Shown: positions 18,791 through 28,643, numbered from the stretch's first letter. The stretch: 64,000 nucleotides of DNA from Verrucomicrobiales bacterium (GCA_024233215.1 JACKPW010000002.1:496001-560000); one strand, 5' to 3'. Notes: generated by a model from the sequence alone, not told the origin. Program-made: numbers and translations.

Positions 18791-21208
18791 ATGAACATCC
18801 ACAACAATCCCAAGTGTGATTCGAACCCGACCCGAGTGAAACGGCGGCTGCGAATGTTCGGGCCAGCCTTGCTGGCGGCCTGCGGTCTGCTCCTGCCCGG
18901 CGCCGCTGAGGCGCAGGACACCGTGATCGCCTACGAAGTCCCCGCGGGGACGGCCGGCAACCAGGCTTACGACGGGCCGTTGGGGATGGAATTCGACGTC
19001 ATCAACCCCATCACCGTCACGCGACTCGGGGCTTTTGACGACAATTCCGACGGCATCCAGCTCTTTCTCTACGTCTCCCTTTACAACCGGGTCTCCGGGG
19101 AACTGCTGGCCATCTCGTTCTTTTCCCCGGGCGCTGATGGCGAGTTGATCGGTGGCAGCCGCTTCCTTGACCTGGATCCGCCGCTGCCGCTTGAGGCGGG
19201 GTTTCAGGGCATGATCGTGGCTTCGGGCTATGGCGAGGGGGAACGTGAGTTCAACGTGTTGGGCGATCCGGATGCCGCGGTCTGGACCCTGAACGATGGC
19301 AACGGTTCCCTGCGGTTCGTGGGCAGCAAATGGGGCACCGCCGCCGAGGAATTCCCGACGAACCCGGACACCGGTGGCGTGGCGGCCTACGCTGCCGGGA
19401 CCTTCATTTACGAAACCACCGCCCCACAGGTCCCGGGTCAACCCGTCATCATGACGACCCCGGGCAATGGTTCCGTGACCCTCACCTGGGATCCGGTCGA
19501 GCAACCCCTGCCTGCGGCCAGTTATCGGGTGCTGCGCGGTCCGGCCGCTGACGGGCCGTTTGCGCAGCTTGCCGAGGTGAACGAAACCACCTTCCTCGAC
19601 ACCACGGCGGCAAATGGCACCGTGGTCTGGTACGTTGTGCGCGCCGTCGCCGGCAACGGCAGCGTGGGACCGGACTCCGATCCGCAGGCCGCCCTGCCGT
19701 ACGCCCTCGCCGAAAACCACCACCTGGCTTACCTCTCCCCCTACGGTTTGCCCGGCAACCAGGCCTTCAGCGGTTCGCTCGGGATGGATTTCGACGTGCA
19801 GAATCCGGTCATTGTGAAACGCCTGGGGGTGTTCGATGACAACTCCGACGGCATGGGGCTGACGATCACCGCCCGGCTCTTTGACCGGGACAGCGAGCAG
19901 GAACTCGCCAGCATGGAGTTCACGTCCGAGGCCCCGGGCGACTCCATCGGCGGGATGCGTTTCAAGGCGTTGCCGTCCCCGATTGAACTGCCCGCGGGCT
20001 TTCATGGCGTCATCGCGGCCGAGGGCTACGGGGCCGAGGAACGGTTGCTGAATTCCCACGGCGTCCTCACGGCCGTGGTCTGGACCCTGGACGACGGGGA
20101 CGGTTCGATTCTCTTCGTCGGAAGCAGCCGCTACGGCGACGCCGGTGCCTTCCCGGCGGGGTTGGACGCCGGGCCCGCCGCGCGTTACGCCGCCGGCACC
20201 TTCGAGTATGAGGCCCTGCCTCCCGAGAAACCCGGGGCCACCACCCTCAGTGCGGTGTTGCCTGCGGAGGACGCGGCGGCCAGCCTCACGTGGACCGCCA
20301 TCACCCAACCCCTCCCGGCGGCGAGCTATCGCATCCTGCGCAGCGATTCCGCCGAAGGACCGTTCACCGTCGTGGCGGAAGTCTCCGGGACCGCCTACCG
20401 CGATACCGGGCTGGCCAACGCCGTGCCGGTCTACTACCTCGTGCGGGGGGTTGGTGAAACCGGCACGGAAGGACTCGACTCGAACATTGTCCGCGTCGTT
20501 CCCATGCCGCGCAGCCCGGGTGTGGCCTACGTCAATCCGGCCGGCACCCTCGTGGGTAACCAGGCTTTCAACGGTTCACTGGGGATGGACTTCGATGTCG
20601 CCAGGCCGATTCGCATCACCCGGCTGGGTGTGTATGATGACGGCGCGGACGGACTGTTCCTGCCGCTGACGGCGGCGGTGTACGACCGGTTGACCCAAAC
20701 CCTGCTGGCGTCCCTCGAATTCACCCCGGAACTGCCGGGAGACTTGGTGGACAGCAGTCGCTTCAAGGATCTGCCGGAGCCGCTGGATCTGCCGGCGGGC
20801 TTCGCAGGCTCGATGGTTGCCTGGGGGTACGGCGCCGAGGAGAACCTGTTCAACACCGGAGGCCGGCCGGCGGATGTGGCCCTGCTGGGCACATTCGACG
20901 GAGGGTCCATCGTGTTCGTTGGGACCGGGCGCTGGGGCGATGCCGGCGCGTTCCCCGCCGGAGCGGATGGCGGCCCCGCCAACCGCTATGCGGCCGGGAC
21001 GTTCTACTTCGAACCTCTCGAAATGGAGGAAGCGCTGTTGAGCATCGTCCTGAGTGACGGCGTCGTCACGCTCGATTGGACCGGGGGCGGCACGCTGGAA
21101 GGTGCGCCGACTGCCACCGGATCCGCCTGGACACCCGTTGAAGGTGCCTCGCCCGGAATGCAAATCACGCCCACGGAAGCGACACAGTTCTTCCGGGTGC
21201 GCCAGTAG
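18791..21208 (+). CDS. Secreted protein with three beta-sandwich modules and interleaved fibronectin-like domains
   Basis: An 805-aa protein with a signal peptide (hydrophobic core LLAACGLLLPGAAEA, about residues 27-41). Three copies of an about 170-residue module follow, at about 45-215, 312-478 and 575-745. Each has GNQ-aromatic-x-GsLGMdFDV near the start, LGxfDDnsDG, SRF/MRFKxL, a GYGxxE word and a final RYAAGTF. Fibronectin-type III-like linkers lie between them (about 218-305 and 482-570; SLTWTAITQPLPAASYRILR). A short beta-rich tail ends the protein. The same module occurs once in the CotH-domain protein at 12836. The family is not one I can name; likely extracellular adhesion or carbohydrate binding, by inference only. 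Confidence 0.75.
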   Translation: MNIHNNPKCDSNPTRVKRRLRMFGPALLAACGLLLPGAAEAQDTVIAYEVPAGTAGNQAYDGPLGMEFDVINPITVTRLGAFDDNSDGIQLFLYVSLYNRVSGELLAISFFSPGADGELIGGSRFLDLDPPLPLEAGFQGMIVASGYGEGEREFNVLGDPDAAVWTLNDGNGSLRFVGSKWGTAAEEFPTNPDTGGVAAYAAGTFIYETTAPQVPGQPVIMTTPGNGSVTLTWDPVEQPLPAASYRVLRGPAADGPFAQLAEVNETTFLDTTAANGTVVWYVVRAVAGNGSVGPDSDPQAALPYALAENHHLAYLSPYGLPGNQAFSGSLGMDFDVQNPVIVKRLGVFDDNSDGMGLTITARLFDRDSEQELASMEFTSEAPGDSIGGMRFKALPSPIELPAGFHGVIAAEGYGAEERLLNSHGVLTAVVWTLDDGDGSILFVGSSRYGDAGAFPAGLDAGPAARYAAGTFEYEALPPEKPGATTLSAVLPAEDAAASLTWTAITQPLPAASYRILRSDSAEGPFTVVAEVSGTAYRDTGLANAVPVYYLVRGVGETGTEGLDSNIVRVVPMPRSPGVAYVNPAGTLVGNQAFNGSLGMDFDVARPIRITRLGVYDDGADGLFLPLTAAVYDRLTQTLLASLEFTPELPGDLVDSSRFKDLPEPLDLPAGFAGSMVAWGYGAEENLFNTGGRPADVALLGTFDGGSIVFVGTGRWGDAGAFPAGADGGPANRYAAGTFYFEPLEMEEALLSIVLSDGVVTLDWTGGGTLEGAPTATGSAWTPVEGASPGMQITPTEATQFFRVRQ

Positions 21209-21247
21209 GCAGCGGGCTGACCTACCCACGTACATCCAAGAACGCGC

Positions 21248-22255
21248 ATGAACACGCACGCAGGTACCTCACGACGTGGGTTCATCAGGACGACCTCGGC
21301 GATGGCGGCCGTCGCACCGTTTGGTGCGATTGCCGCCACGCCGGAGACGAGCGACCGCGGACCTTCCCTCAATCCTGGAACCAGCATGAAAATCGGATTC
21401 CACACGGACGCCTTCAATTCCGCCTACTGGTCCTTCGACAAATGCCTCGAGTGGGCGGAGCGAAACGGCGTTCACTTCATCGAATGCGGGCTCATCGACG
21501 GCGTGAGCTGGATTCACGGCCTCGGTTACCAACCCCATGTCGCGCTCTACGAGGATCCCGTGTTGCTGCGGCGCAAGATGGACAAGCACGGGGTGCGTTT
21601 TTCGCAGGTGGACGCCGCCTACCCGCTGAGTGGCGAGGACGGACCACTCCGCGGGGTGCCCTACGTGATGAAGTCCATCGCCTGGGCGGCGCAGGTGGGG
21701 TGTCCCTGCGTGGACACCACCGACGGTCTGCACGCGCCGGAGGGACTGCAGGACAAGGAATCCATGGCCCTGATGAAGCGGAGTTACCAGCAGATCCTGC
21801 GCGTGGCCGAGGCTCACGAGATCATTGTCAACATCGAGCCGCACGGCTACTTCACCACCAATCCGGACTTCATGGCGGAGATGCAGGCCTTTAGCGACAG
21901 CCCGTTTCTGCGGATGAACCTGGACACCGGGAACACCTACATTGCCGGACAGGACCCCGTGGCTTTCCTGCGACGTTTCCTGGAGAATGTGAGTCACGTT
22001 CACGTGAAGGACGTCTCCGAATCGCTGGCCCGGGCCCTGCGTGGCGGCAGCACCGGGATCGCGGTCAGCCACTGTTCCCTGGGAGAGGGCGTCAACACGG
22101 ACAACATCCGGCAGTGCCTGGCGATGTTGCGGGACCACGGTTACCGGGGCGTTCTCAGCATGGAATGCGAAGGTGCCGGCGGACCGATGATCGAGAAGTC
22201 GCTGGCCTGGCTGCGGGCAACTCTCAGGGAACTCGGCATTGACGAGGCCGTCTGA
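21248..22255 (+). CDS. Tat-exported sugar phosphate isomerase/epimerase-like TIM barrel
   Basis: A 335-aa protein of the xylose-isomerase-like (AP endonuclease 2) superfamily. The N-terminus SRRGFIRTTSAMAAVAPFGAIAA (about residues 8-30) is a Tat signal. Barrel features follow: KIGFHTDAFNSAYW, ECGLIDGVSW, a central NIEPHGYF, MNLDTGNTY and HVHVKDV, with the acidic and His residues expected to bind a metal. The substrate is likely a sugar or inositol derivative, by family only. The next gene starts 35 bp later in the same direction, suggesting an operon with the ThuA-like gene. Confidence 0.85.
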   Translation: MNTHAGTSRRGFIRTTSAMAAVAPFGAIAATPETSDRGPSLNPGTSMKIGFHTDAFNSAYWSFDKCLEWAERNGVHFIECGLIDGVSWIHGLGYQPHVALYEDPVLLRRKMDKHGVRFSQVDAAYPLSGEDGPLRGVPYVMKSIAWAAQVGCPCVDTTDGLHAPEGLQDKESMALMKRSYQQILRVAEAHEIIVNIEPHGYFTTNPDFMAEMQAFSDSPFLRMNLDTGNTYIAGQDPVAFLRRFLENVSHVHVKDVSESLARALRGGSTGIAVSHCSLGEGVNTDNIRQCLAMLRDHGYRGVLSMECEGAGGPMIEKSLAWLRATLRELGIDEAV

Positions 22256-22289
22256 ACATCGTGATTCTTGCCGTACCACTTGATACCCC

Positions 22290-23129
22290 ATGACCATGAA
22301 GACCCCAGTCCATTGCGCTCGCGTATGGCGGCCGGCACTCCTGGCCCCCGGACTCGCCGTTCTGCTGCTCCTTGCCCTCCACGGCCGGGCGGCCGAGCCC
22401 GTCCCGGCTCTTGACCCCGCGGTTGTGGTTGACCTTTCGCCCCCGTCCGAAGGGACGGGTGTCCTGATCGTTACGGGGATCGATTACCCCGGCCATCCGT
22501 GGCGCGAGACCGCGCCCGTCCTGAAAGCGGAGTTGGAAAAGGATTCCCGGCTCAAGGTGCGCATCGCCGCCAGCCCGGACGTGCTGGCCTCCCCGCGCCT
22601 GAAGGAGTGGGATGTGGTCGTCCTGCACTTCATGGACTGGGAGGTGCCGGGGCCCGGACCCGCCGCGCGGGAGAACCTCAGGCAGGCCGTCGCCGGGGGC
22701 ACGGGACTGATGCTGACCCATTTCGCCTGCGGGGCCTGGGACGGGGATGAATGGCCGGAGTTCGTCCGCCTGGCCGGCCGGGTCTGGTTCGGCCCGAACG
22801 GCGGCCGGCAACATGATCCCCGTGGCAAGTTCACCGTGGAGATCGCCAATCCGGATCATCCGATCACCCGGGGCATGAAATCGTTCGAGACCGATGACGA
22901 GCTCTACACCTGCCTGACGGGCGACACGCCGATCCAGGTCGTGGCCCAGGCGCGTTCGAAGGTGGATCAGAAGTACTACCCGATGGCCTTCACGGCGGAA
23001 TACGGCAAGGGGCGCACCTTCCACACCGTCCTGGGTCACGATGCTCATGCTTACACCAACAACCCGGGCGTGGGCGAACTCATGCGCCGCGGCTGCGCCT
23101 GGGCCGCAGGCCTGCCACCGCTCCCGTAG
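22290..23129 (+). CDS. ThuA-like (trehalose-utilisation/class I glutamine amidotransferase-like) secreted protein
   Basis: A 279-aa protein with an N-terminal signal peptide (hydrophobic PALLAPGLAVLLLLALHGRAA, about residues 14-34). The ThuA fold is indicated by VLIVTGIDYPGHPW at the start, WDVVVLHFMDW, GTGLMLTHFACGAW and HPITRGMKSFETDDELYTCL, and by GKGRTFHTVLGHDAHAY near the end. This family is linked to sugar metabolism and often sits beside Gfo/Idh/MocA oxidoreductases, as here (next gene at 23327). The exact reaction is unknown. An alternative ATG lies 6 bp later. Confidence 0.85.
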   Translation: MTMKTPVHCARVWRPALLAPGLAVLLLLALHGRAAEPVPALDPAVVVDLSPPSEGTGVLIVTGIDYPGHPWRETAPVLKAELEKDSRLKVRIAASPDVLASPRLKEWDVVVLHFMDWEVPGPGPAARENLRQAVAGGTGLMLTHFACGAWDGDEWPEFVRLAGRVWFGPNGGRQHDPRGKFTVEIANPDHPITRGMKSFETDDELYTCLTGDTPIQVVAQARSKVDQKYYPMAFTAEYGKGRTFHTVLGHDAHAYTNNPGVGELMRRGCAWAAGLPPLP

Positions 23130-23176
23130 CGCGCTCCCTCCGCATGTCCGGCGGCGATTCTCCCATGAACCTCCTC

Positions 23177-23237
23177 GGAGGGGCGAACTCCGCGAGTCCC
23201 TGGAATCAAATCAGGGCCTCGTGTAACTCGGCCCTCC
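23177..23237 (-). repeat. Dispersed 61-bp palindromic element, copy 2
   Basis: Reverse-complement copy of the 9413-9473 element, the same length, sharing the flanking word CCGCCAAC outside the core. It lies between the ThuA-like gene and the next oxidoreductase gene. Confidence 0.9.
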
Positions 23238-23326
23238 GTTGGCGGTTGTCGGCCCATTGAAAGAAACGCTGCTTGCCCGCAAATCGCTTTTGCCAACACT
23301 CAACGCGTAACTGATAATCCTCTCCC

Positions 23327-24670
23327 ATGAACACACCACAATCCGTCCCCACCACCCGTCGGTCCTTTCTTCGCACCACCGCCACCGCCGCCGGCGCGGC
23401 CACCCTCGCGGGTACCCTGGATCTCAGTCGTTCCGCCCATGCCGCCGGCAGTGATGTCCTGCGCGTCGGCATGATTGGTTGCGGGGGCCGCAACACCGGC
23501 GCTGGCGCCCAGGCCCTCAAGGCCGATCGCGGCACCCGCCTGGTCGCCATGTGCGACATTTTCCTCGATCGCGTGCACAACGCCCGCTACGCGATCCGGA
23601 CGGAGTTGGAAAAGGCCGGACGCGCGGAACAGGTCCAGGTTCCCAACGATGCCTGCTTCACCGGGCTCAAGGCCTACCAGGAGGTGATCGAGAACTCCGA
23701 CGTGGTGTGCATCGCGAACGCCGCCAAGTTCCACCCGTTCCACGCGATGGCCGCGATCAAGGCCGGCAAGCACGTCTTCGTCGAGAAACCGCACGGCATC
23801 GATCCCCGGGGGATCAAGCTGCTGCAGGCCGCCATTGACCTGGCGCGCGAGAAGGGCCTGTCCCTCGTGTCCGGTCTGCACAGCCGGTATCATCCCGGTT
23901 ATCAGGAAACCGTGAACCGCATCCACGACGGCGCCATCGGCGACGTCATCAGCATCGAGGAGAACTTCCTGCGCGCGCCCTACGGCGTGACCCAGCGCAA
24001 GGAGGGGCTCACCGAACTCCAATGGCAGTTCAGCACCCAATACCACTTCCGCTGGCTTTCCGGCGACGACGTCCCGCAGTCGCTGGTGCACAACATGGAC
24101 CGCGCCCGCTGGGTGTTGGGCGAGAAGGTGCCGGTGCATTGCCACGGACTCGGCGGCCGTTCCTCGATGGTCGAGCCGATCTATGGCGATGTTTTCGATC
24201 ATCACTCGGTGGTCTATCACTTCCCGGACGGCGTCCGGGTGTATGCCTTGTGCCGGACAACCACCGGTTGCTATGACGAATCATCGAGCATCATCCTCGG
24301 CAGCAAGGGGCAGGCGTCGGTGACCGGTTGCCGCATCTGGGGCGAGAACAGCTGGCGGTGGCAGCCCACGAGCGGTGATCCCCATGACGTGGATCCCTAT
24401 CAGATCGAGCACGACCGGCTCTTCGCGAGCATCCGGTCGGGCAAGCCGGTGAACAACGGCAATTACATGGCGCCCAGCACGCTCACCACGGTGATGGGCC
24501 AGCTTTCCTGCTACACCGGCAAGGGAATCTCGTGGGAAGAGATCAACGCCTCGGACTACTTCCACGCGCCGGCGCCCGAAGACTGCCACGACGGCATGGA
24601 GCCGCCGACGGTGCCCGGCCCGAACGGCAGCTACCCCGTTCCGGTCCCCGGCCAGACCCGAATGATCTGA
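23327..24670 (+). CDS. Tat-exported Gfo/Idh/MocA family oxidoreductase
   Basis: A 447-aa NAD(P)-dependent oxidoreductase. The Tat motif TRRSFLRTTA (residues 9-18) is followed by a hydrophobic stretch ending SAHAAG. The Rossmann motif GMIGCGGRNTG is near residue 48, the EKPHGID motif near residue 154, and a SGLHSRYHPGY segment near residue 183. Overall layout and tail (VPGQTRMI) resemble the gene at 1205, so the two are paralogues. It follows the isomerase and ThuA-like genes in the same direction, separated by a repeat, and may act in the same sugar pathway. Confidence 0.9.
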   Translation: MNTPQSVPTTRRSFLRTTATAAGAATLAGTLDLSRSAHAAGSDVLRVGMIGCGGRNTGAGAQALKADRGTRLVAMCDIFLDRVHNARYAIRTELEKAGRAEQVQVPNDACFTGLKAYQEVIENSDVVCIANAAKFHPFHAMAAIKAGKHVFVEKPHGIDPRGIKLLQAAIDLAREKGLSLVSGLHSRYHPGYQETVNRIHDGAIGDVISIEENFLRAPYGVTQRKEGLTELQWQFSTQYHFRWLSGDDVPQSLVHNMDRARWVLGEKVPVHCHGLGGRSSMVEPIYGDVFDHHSVVYHFPDGVRVYALCRTTTGCYDESSSIILGSKGQASVTGCRIWGENSWRWQPTSGDPHDVDPYQIEHDRLFASIRSGKPVNNGNYMAPSTLTTVMGQLSCYTGKGISWEEINASDYFHAPAPEDCHDGMEPPTVPGPNGSYPVPVPGQTRMI

Positions 24671-25100
24671 TCGGCGGCGCCCACGCAAGCGCGCGAAATC
24701 GGAAGGCTGAAGCCCAGGCGAAATGAGCGATGCATTACCTCACCCATGGGCGATTTCCCAGTCCGTCAGGACGAAAGACAATAGCCCACGGTTTCAACCG
24801 TGGGTGGCATGGCCGGTCGCCTGACCGAGTCCCGCCAGGGACGAAAGAAACGCCTCGGGGCAGGTGACGCGGGAATCCGGGAGGATTGCCGGGCGTCACG
24901 AACGGCTTCTTTCGCCCCTCCGGGGCTTGGCGGGATCGTGACCGCGTTCACCCAGCGATGAACGCGCTGGGCTATTCTCGGACGTCCCTGCGGGACAAAG
25001 ACGGGCGGACCGGTTCAGCACCCATCATGTGGGAGTCAAAGGCAAGGAAGTTGGCGGGTTTTCCGGACGGATTTCGCGTGAGTGACTGACCGAACCGCGG
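24671..25100. other. Intergenic region with short repeats
   Basis: A 430-bp gap. It holds the hairpin at 24785-24804 and three similar GGGACGAAAGA-type words (near 24769, 24838 and 24990), probably relics of short repeats. No supported gene. Confidence 0.6.
24785..24804 (+). terminator. Perfect 9-bp hairpin
   Basis: CCCACGGTT, TC, AACCGTGGG. No T-tract follows. It could be part of a dispersed palindromic element rather than a true terminator. Confidence 0.4.
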
Positions 25101-27920
25101 ATGAAGAACACACAAGCCAGGACCAGGAAGACCGAACGCGACCTCTTTCTGGAAGCGCTGGAACGACAGACCCCCGAGGCGCGGACTGCGTTCTTGGACG
25201 AGGCCTGCGCCCACGACCCGTCGTTGCGGGCCGCGGTGGAAGAACTGATTCGGAATCACCAGGATGATGCCTTTCTGGAGACGCCTGCCGTGGAAATGAT
25301 CCCTGCCGCCAGGTCCACCGAACCCAATTCCGACCAAGCGGCTGCCGCGACCATCGGCGAGGGACCCGGGGATCGGGTCGGTCGTTACAAGTTGCTGCAG
25401 CAGATTGGTGAAGGCGGTGTTGGCGTGGTGTTCATGGCGGAACAGCAGGCTCCGGTCCGGCGGCGGGTTGCCCTCAAAGTGCTCAAGCCCGGGATGGACA
25501 CCAAGTCGGTCATCGCCCGCTTCGAGTCCGAGCGGCAGGCCCTGGCGTTGATGGACCATCCCAACATCGCCAAGGTGCTCGATGCGGGCGGTACCGCCAC
25601 GGGCCGGCCGTATTTTGTGATGGAATTGGTGCGCGGAGTGCGCATCACCGAATACTGCGATCAGAACCGCCTGCCAACCCGCGAACGCCTGGCGTTGTTC
25701 ATCCAGGTTTGTCAGGCCATCCAGCACGCGCATCAGAAGGGGATCATCCATCGTGACATCAAGCCGTCGAACATCCTGGTGACGTTGCATGACGGCGTGC
25801 CGGTGCCCAAGGTCATCGATTTCGGCATCGCCAAGGCGGTCGACCAACGGCTCACGGACAAGACGCTTTTCACCGAGTTCCAGTCCTTCGTCGGCACGCC
25901 CGCCTACATCAGTCCCGAGCAGGCGGAAATGAGCGGGTTGGACATCGATACGCGCACGGATATCTACAGCCTGGGGGTGCTGCTCTATGAAATGCTCACC
26001 GGTCGGACACCGTTCGACGCGCGGGAGCTGTGGTCCTCAGGCTTGGACGGGATGCGCCGCACGATCCGCGAGCAGGAACCCGCGCCGCCCTCGACGCGAC
26101 TCCGGATGCTGCCCGAGGCCGAGCAGACCACGACCGCACAACGCCAGCAGTTGGAGCCCGCGAGACTGACCAGCGTGTTGCGGGGCGACTTGGACTGGAT
26201 CGTTCTGAAATCCCTGGAGAAAGACCGCACCCGGCGTTACGCAACGGCGAACGACCTGGCCCAGGACATCCGACGCTATCTGGACAATGAACCGATTCTC
26301 GCCCGCCCGCCCAGCACGACGTACCGATTCCGGAAACTGGTGCGTCGGAACAAGCTCGTTTTCGCTGGAGCGGGGGCGACGATTGCCGCTTTGGTGATCG
26401 GGTTGGTGTTGACGACCTGGCAGTTCGTCGAAAAGGGTGCGGCCTATCGGCGGGCGCATGGTGCCGAGGAGGAACAAAGTCGGCTACGCCAGGAAGCGGA
26501 GTCCGCCAGAAAGCTGGCGGAGGATCGGAGCCTCGCATTCCGAAGGCAGGCGTACGCCGCCGACATGAACCTGGTACAGCAGGCCTTGTCGGCCAACAAC
26601 CTCGGTCGTGCCCAGGAGTTGTTGAACCGTCATCGGCCGTCCGGTGGATCACAAATCTCAGATTTCAAATCTCAGACCCCTCCGGACTTGCGCGGGTGGG
26701 AGTGGCGCTATCTTTGGCAGCAGTGCCGGAGCGATGCCCTGTTCACGCTTTGCCAGCTCTCCAACGAGGTTTCCCAACTGGCCATCTCGCACGATGGCAA
26801 ATGGGTGGCGATCGGCGAGTCCGGCGGCCGCGGGATCTCGGTCTGGGACCTTCGGGCTCGTCAGGAGATCGACCGCTTCGCGACCGGTAATGGCAGCCAG
26901 CGCTTTGCGTTCTCGCTGGTGAGCCCGCTGTTGGCGTTCTACGTCGCGGACCGGGCCGACCGTCTTGGACCGTCCGCTCCCGGCGGGCATGTGCGATTCT
27001 GGGACGTGAATGAGCGCCGGATCGTTGGGGAGATCCCGGTGTCCGGTTCCTGCGCTCCTCTGGCCTTTTCCGAGGATGGCGCCAAGCTGCTCACCGTCGC
27101 CGGGGATCGGGAGTTCACGGTCTGGAGCGTGCCGCAGGGCGCCAGGCTTGCGAGTGTCACGCTGCCCCCGCCTGGACGGGGGGAGGTGCGCTCTCCCCTT
27201 GGAAGCTGCACGACGGTTACCCGGGACTTGAACCTCGCGGCGCAGGCGATGGGCGACGGGCGAATCCGCGTCCTGGACCTGGCCTCCGGTCGGGAACTCT
27301 GGTCGGCACAAGCCGCGGAGGAGACGGTTACGGCGCTGGCGTTTTCGCCGGACGGAAAGTGGCTGGCGTCCGGCGCGGGCTATGTTGAATCCACGGTTCG
27401 GCTCTGGGACGCGGCCTCCGGCCGTGAGTTGGCGCGCCTCGAGGGGCATCGAACCTATGTCCGCTCCCTGGCCTTCTGGCCCGATGGCGCGACCCTGGCC
27501 TCCGGCAGCGGCGACCAGACCATCCATCTCTGGGATGTGGGTGGTCTGGATTTCCTTGCCACGACCGCTGTCCAGCCAGCCCCTGCCGCGGCGAAAGCCG
27601 AGCATCAAGTCCCGCTCCGACCGCCGGCTCTGCGTCTGCCTGAGCTTCACCCGTACGGCACGCTGCGCGGGCATCGACCGGAGGTCTGGAGCGTGGCGTT
27701 GGGCCCCGATAACACGACGCTCGTCAGCGGCTCCAAAGACGGCGCGGTACTCGTCTGGGACACGGCGACCGTGCGGCGCAACCCGACCCATGTCACGCTG
27801 CCGGAACCATCACGGTGGTGTGGTCCTTATCGATGGTTGCCTCTACGGCGCCAACGGCGGCAATGGCGGTGGCTATCTCGTCTGCCTGGATTGGAAGACC
27901 GGGGACGTCCTCTGGAATGA
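25101..27920 (+). CDS. Transmembrane Ser/Thr protein kinase with WD40 repeats, 3' end rearranged
   Basis: A 939-aa Hanks-type kinase of the kind abundant in Planctomycetota/Verrucomicrobiota. A short N-terminal helical domain is followed by the kinase (about residues 95-390: glycine loop GEGGVGVVF near 103, HRDIKPSNI near 218, DFGIAKA near 238, TPAYISPEQAE near 265), a transmembrane helix (about 419-440), a coiled-coil stretch (about 447-490) and WD40 repeats (about 540-890). From about nt 27800 the reading frame has no WD40 character and ends in an Arg/Trp-rich tail, while another frame encodes the end of a PQQ propeller protein. The original 3' end therefore seems to have been lost. The signal sensed is unknown. 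Confidence 0.85.
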   Translation: MKNTQARTRKTERDLFLEALERQTPEARTAFLDEACAHDPSLRAAVEELIRNHQDDAFLETPAVEMIPAARSTEPNSDQAAAATIGEGPGDRVGRYKLLQQIGEGGVGVVFMAEQQAPVRRRVALKVLKPGMDTKSVIARFESERQALALMDHPNIAKVLDAGGTATGRPYFVMELVRGVRITEYCDQNRLPTRERLALFIQVCQAIQHAHQKGIIHRDIKPSNILVTLHDGVPVPKVIDFGIAKAVDQRLTDKTLFTEFQSFVGTPAYISPEQAEMSGLDIDTRTDIYSLGVLLYEMLTGRTPFDARELWSSGLDGMRRTIREQEPAPPSTRLRMLPEAEQTTTAQRQQLEPARLTSVLRGDLDWIVLKSLEKDRTRRYATANDLAQDIRRYLDNEPILARPPSTTYRFRKLVRRNKLVFAGAGATIAALVIGLVLTTWQFVEKGAAYRRAHGAEEEQSRLRQEAESARKLAEDRSLAFRRQAYAADMNLVQQALSANNLGRAQELLNRHRPSGGSQISDFKSQTPPDLRGWEWRYLWQQCRSDALFTLCQLSNEVSQLAISHDGKWVAIGESGGRGISVWDLRARQEIDRFATGNGSQRFAFSLVSPLLAFYVADRADRLGPSAPGGHVRFWDVNERRIVGEIPVSGSCAPLAFSEDGAKLLTVAGDREFTVWSVPQGARLASVTLPPPGRGEVRSPLGSCTTVTRDLNLAAQAMGDGRIRVLDLASGRELWSAQAAEETVTALAFSPDGKWLASGAGYVESTVRLWDAASGRELARLEGHRTYVRSLAFWPDGATLASGSGDQTIHLWDVGGLDFLATTAVQPAPAAAKAEHQVPLRPPALRLPELHPYGTLRGHRPEVWSVALGPDNTTLVSGSKDGAVLVWDTATVRRNPTHVTLPEPSRWCGPYRWLPLRRQRRQWRWLSRLPGLEDRGRPLE

Positions 27921-28170
27921 ACGCGACCGCGACAAGCGCCGGGCACCGAAAGGGTCGGTGGCCGTGGCGGACAACCGGATCTACTACCGCACCGAGGACG
28001 GCACGATGCTCCTCATTGAACCCAGCTCGAAGGAATACCTCGAGCGCGGCCGCTTCGAGCAACCCGACCGCACCCGCCCACCCGCCTGGGCGCATCCCGT
28101 CATCGCCAACGGCAAACTCTACGTGCGGGATCAGGACACGCTGTTCTGCTACGACGTGAAGCGGCCATGA
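27808..28170 (+). pseudogene. 3' fragment of a PQQ-type beta-propeller protein gene
   Basis: In a different frame from the kinase, the sequence encodes HHGGVVLIDGCLYG, then YLVCLDWKTGDVLW and, to the stop, YVRDQDTLFCYDVK. These are the closing repeats of a PQQ/BamB-like propeller. No start codon with a signal peptide belongs to it, because its 5' part is replaced by the kinase gene. Confidence 0.75.
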
Positions 28171-28186
28171 AAGCACGCCTTGGAAT

Positions 28187-28588
28187 GGATGGAACCACCA
28201 ACCGAAACCACCGATCCTGCATGACGGGTATTTCTACGCTGAGTATGGGACCAACAGCCGGCGAGACGGCATGGTATGCATGAGCATGGATGGGGAGATC
28301 ATGTGGAAAACCAAACGCTCACCCGCCTTCAACAAGGGCAGCATGATCCTGGTGGATGGTCTGATTCTGGCCTCCGACGGTGAGAAGACCTTGTACCTCT
28401 TTGAGCCGGATCCCACCAGCTTCAGGTCGCTGGCGTCGGCTGAGTTGCTTGGTAACGCCAGGACCGACAGCGGGGGCATCGTGCGTCAGGTCGGCGGGGC
28501 CACCCAGAACTGGGCTCCGATGGCGCTATCGGATGGCAGGCTGCTTATCAGGGACCAGAGCCAAATGAAATGTGTGCTCGTCCGTTGA
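28187..28588 (+). pseudogene. Second 3' fragment of a PQQ-like propeller protein gene
   Basis: An open segment of about 130 codons with propeller-like text (ILHDGYFYAEYG, MSMDGEIMWKTKRSPAFNKG, PMALSDGRLLIRDQSQMKCV). It begins abruptly about 15 bp after the previous fragment and lacks a start and signal peptide, although an internal ATG at 28271 could be used. Two successive 3' ends suggest a collapsed tandem of propeller genes. Confidence 0.65.
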
Positions 28589-28617
28589 GTGACGGGTCGA
28601 ACACACAAACCGTCTCA

Positions 28618-28643
28618 CCCCTCTCCAACGTGGGAGAGAGGGG
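28618..28643. terminator. Stem-loop between convergent genes
   Basis: CCCCTCTCC and GGGAGAGAGGGG pair around a short loop, placed between the plus-strand propeller fragment and the minus-strand propeller gene. It may serve both directions. A run of 11 C (28681-28691) follows. Confidence 0.45.
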
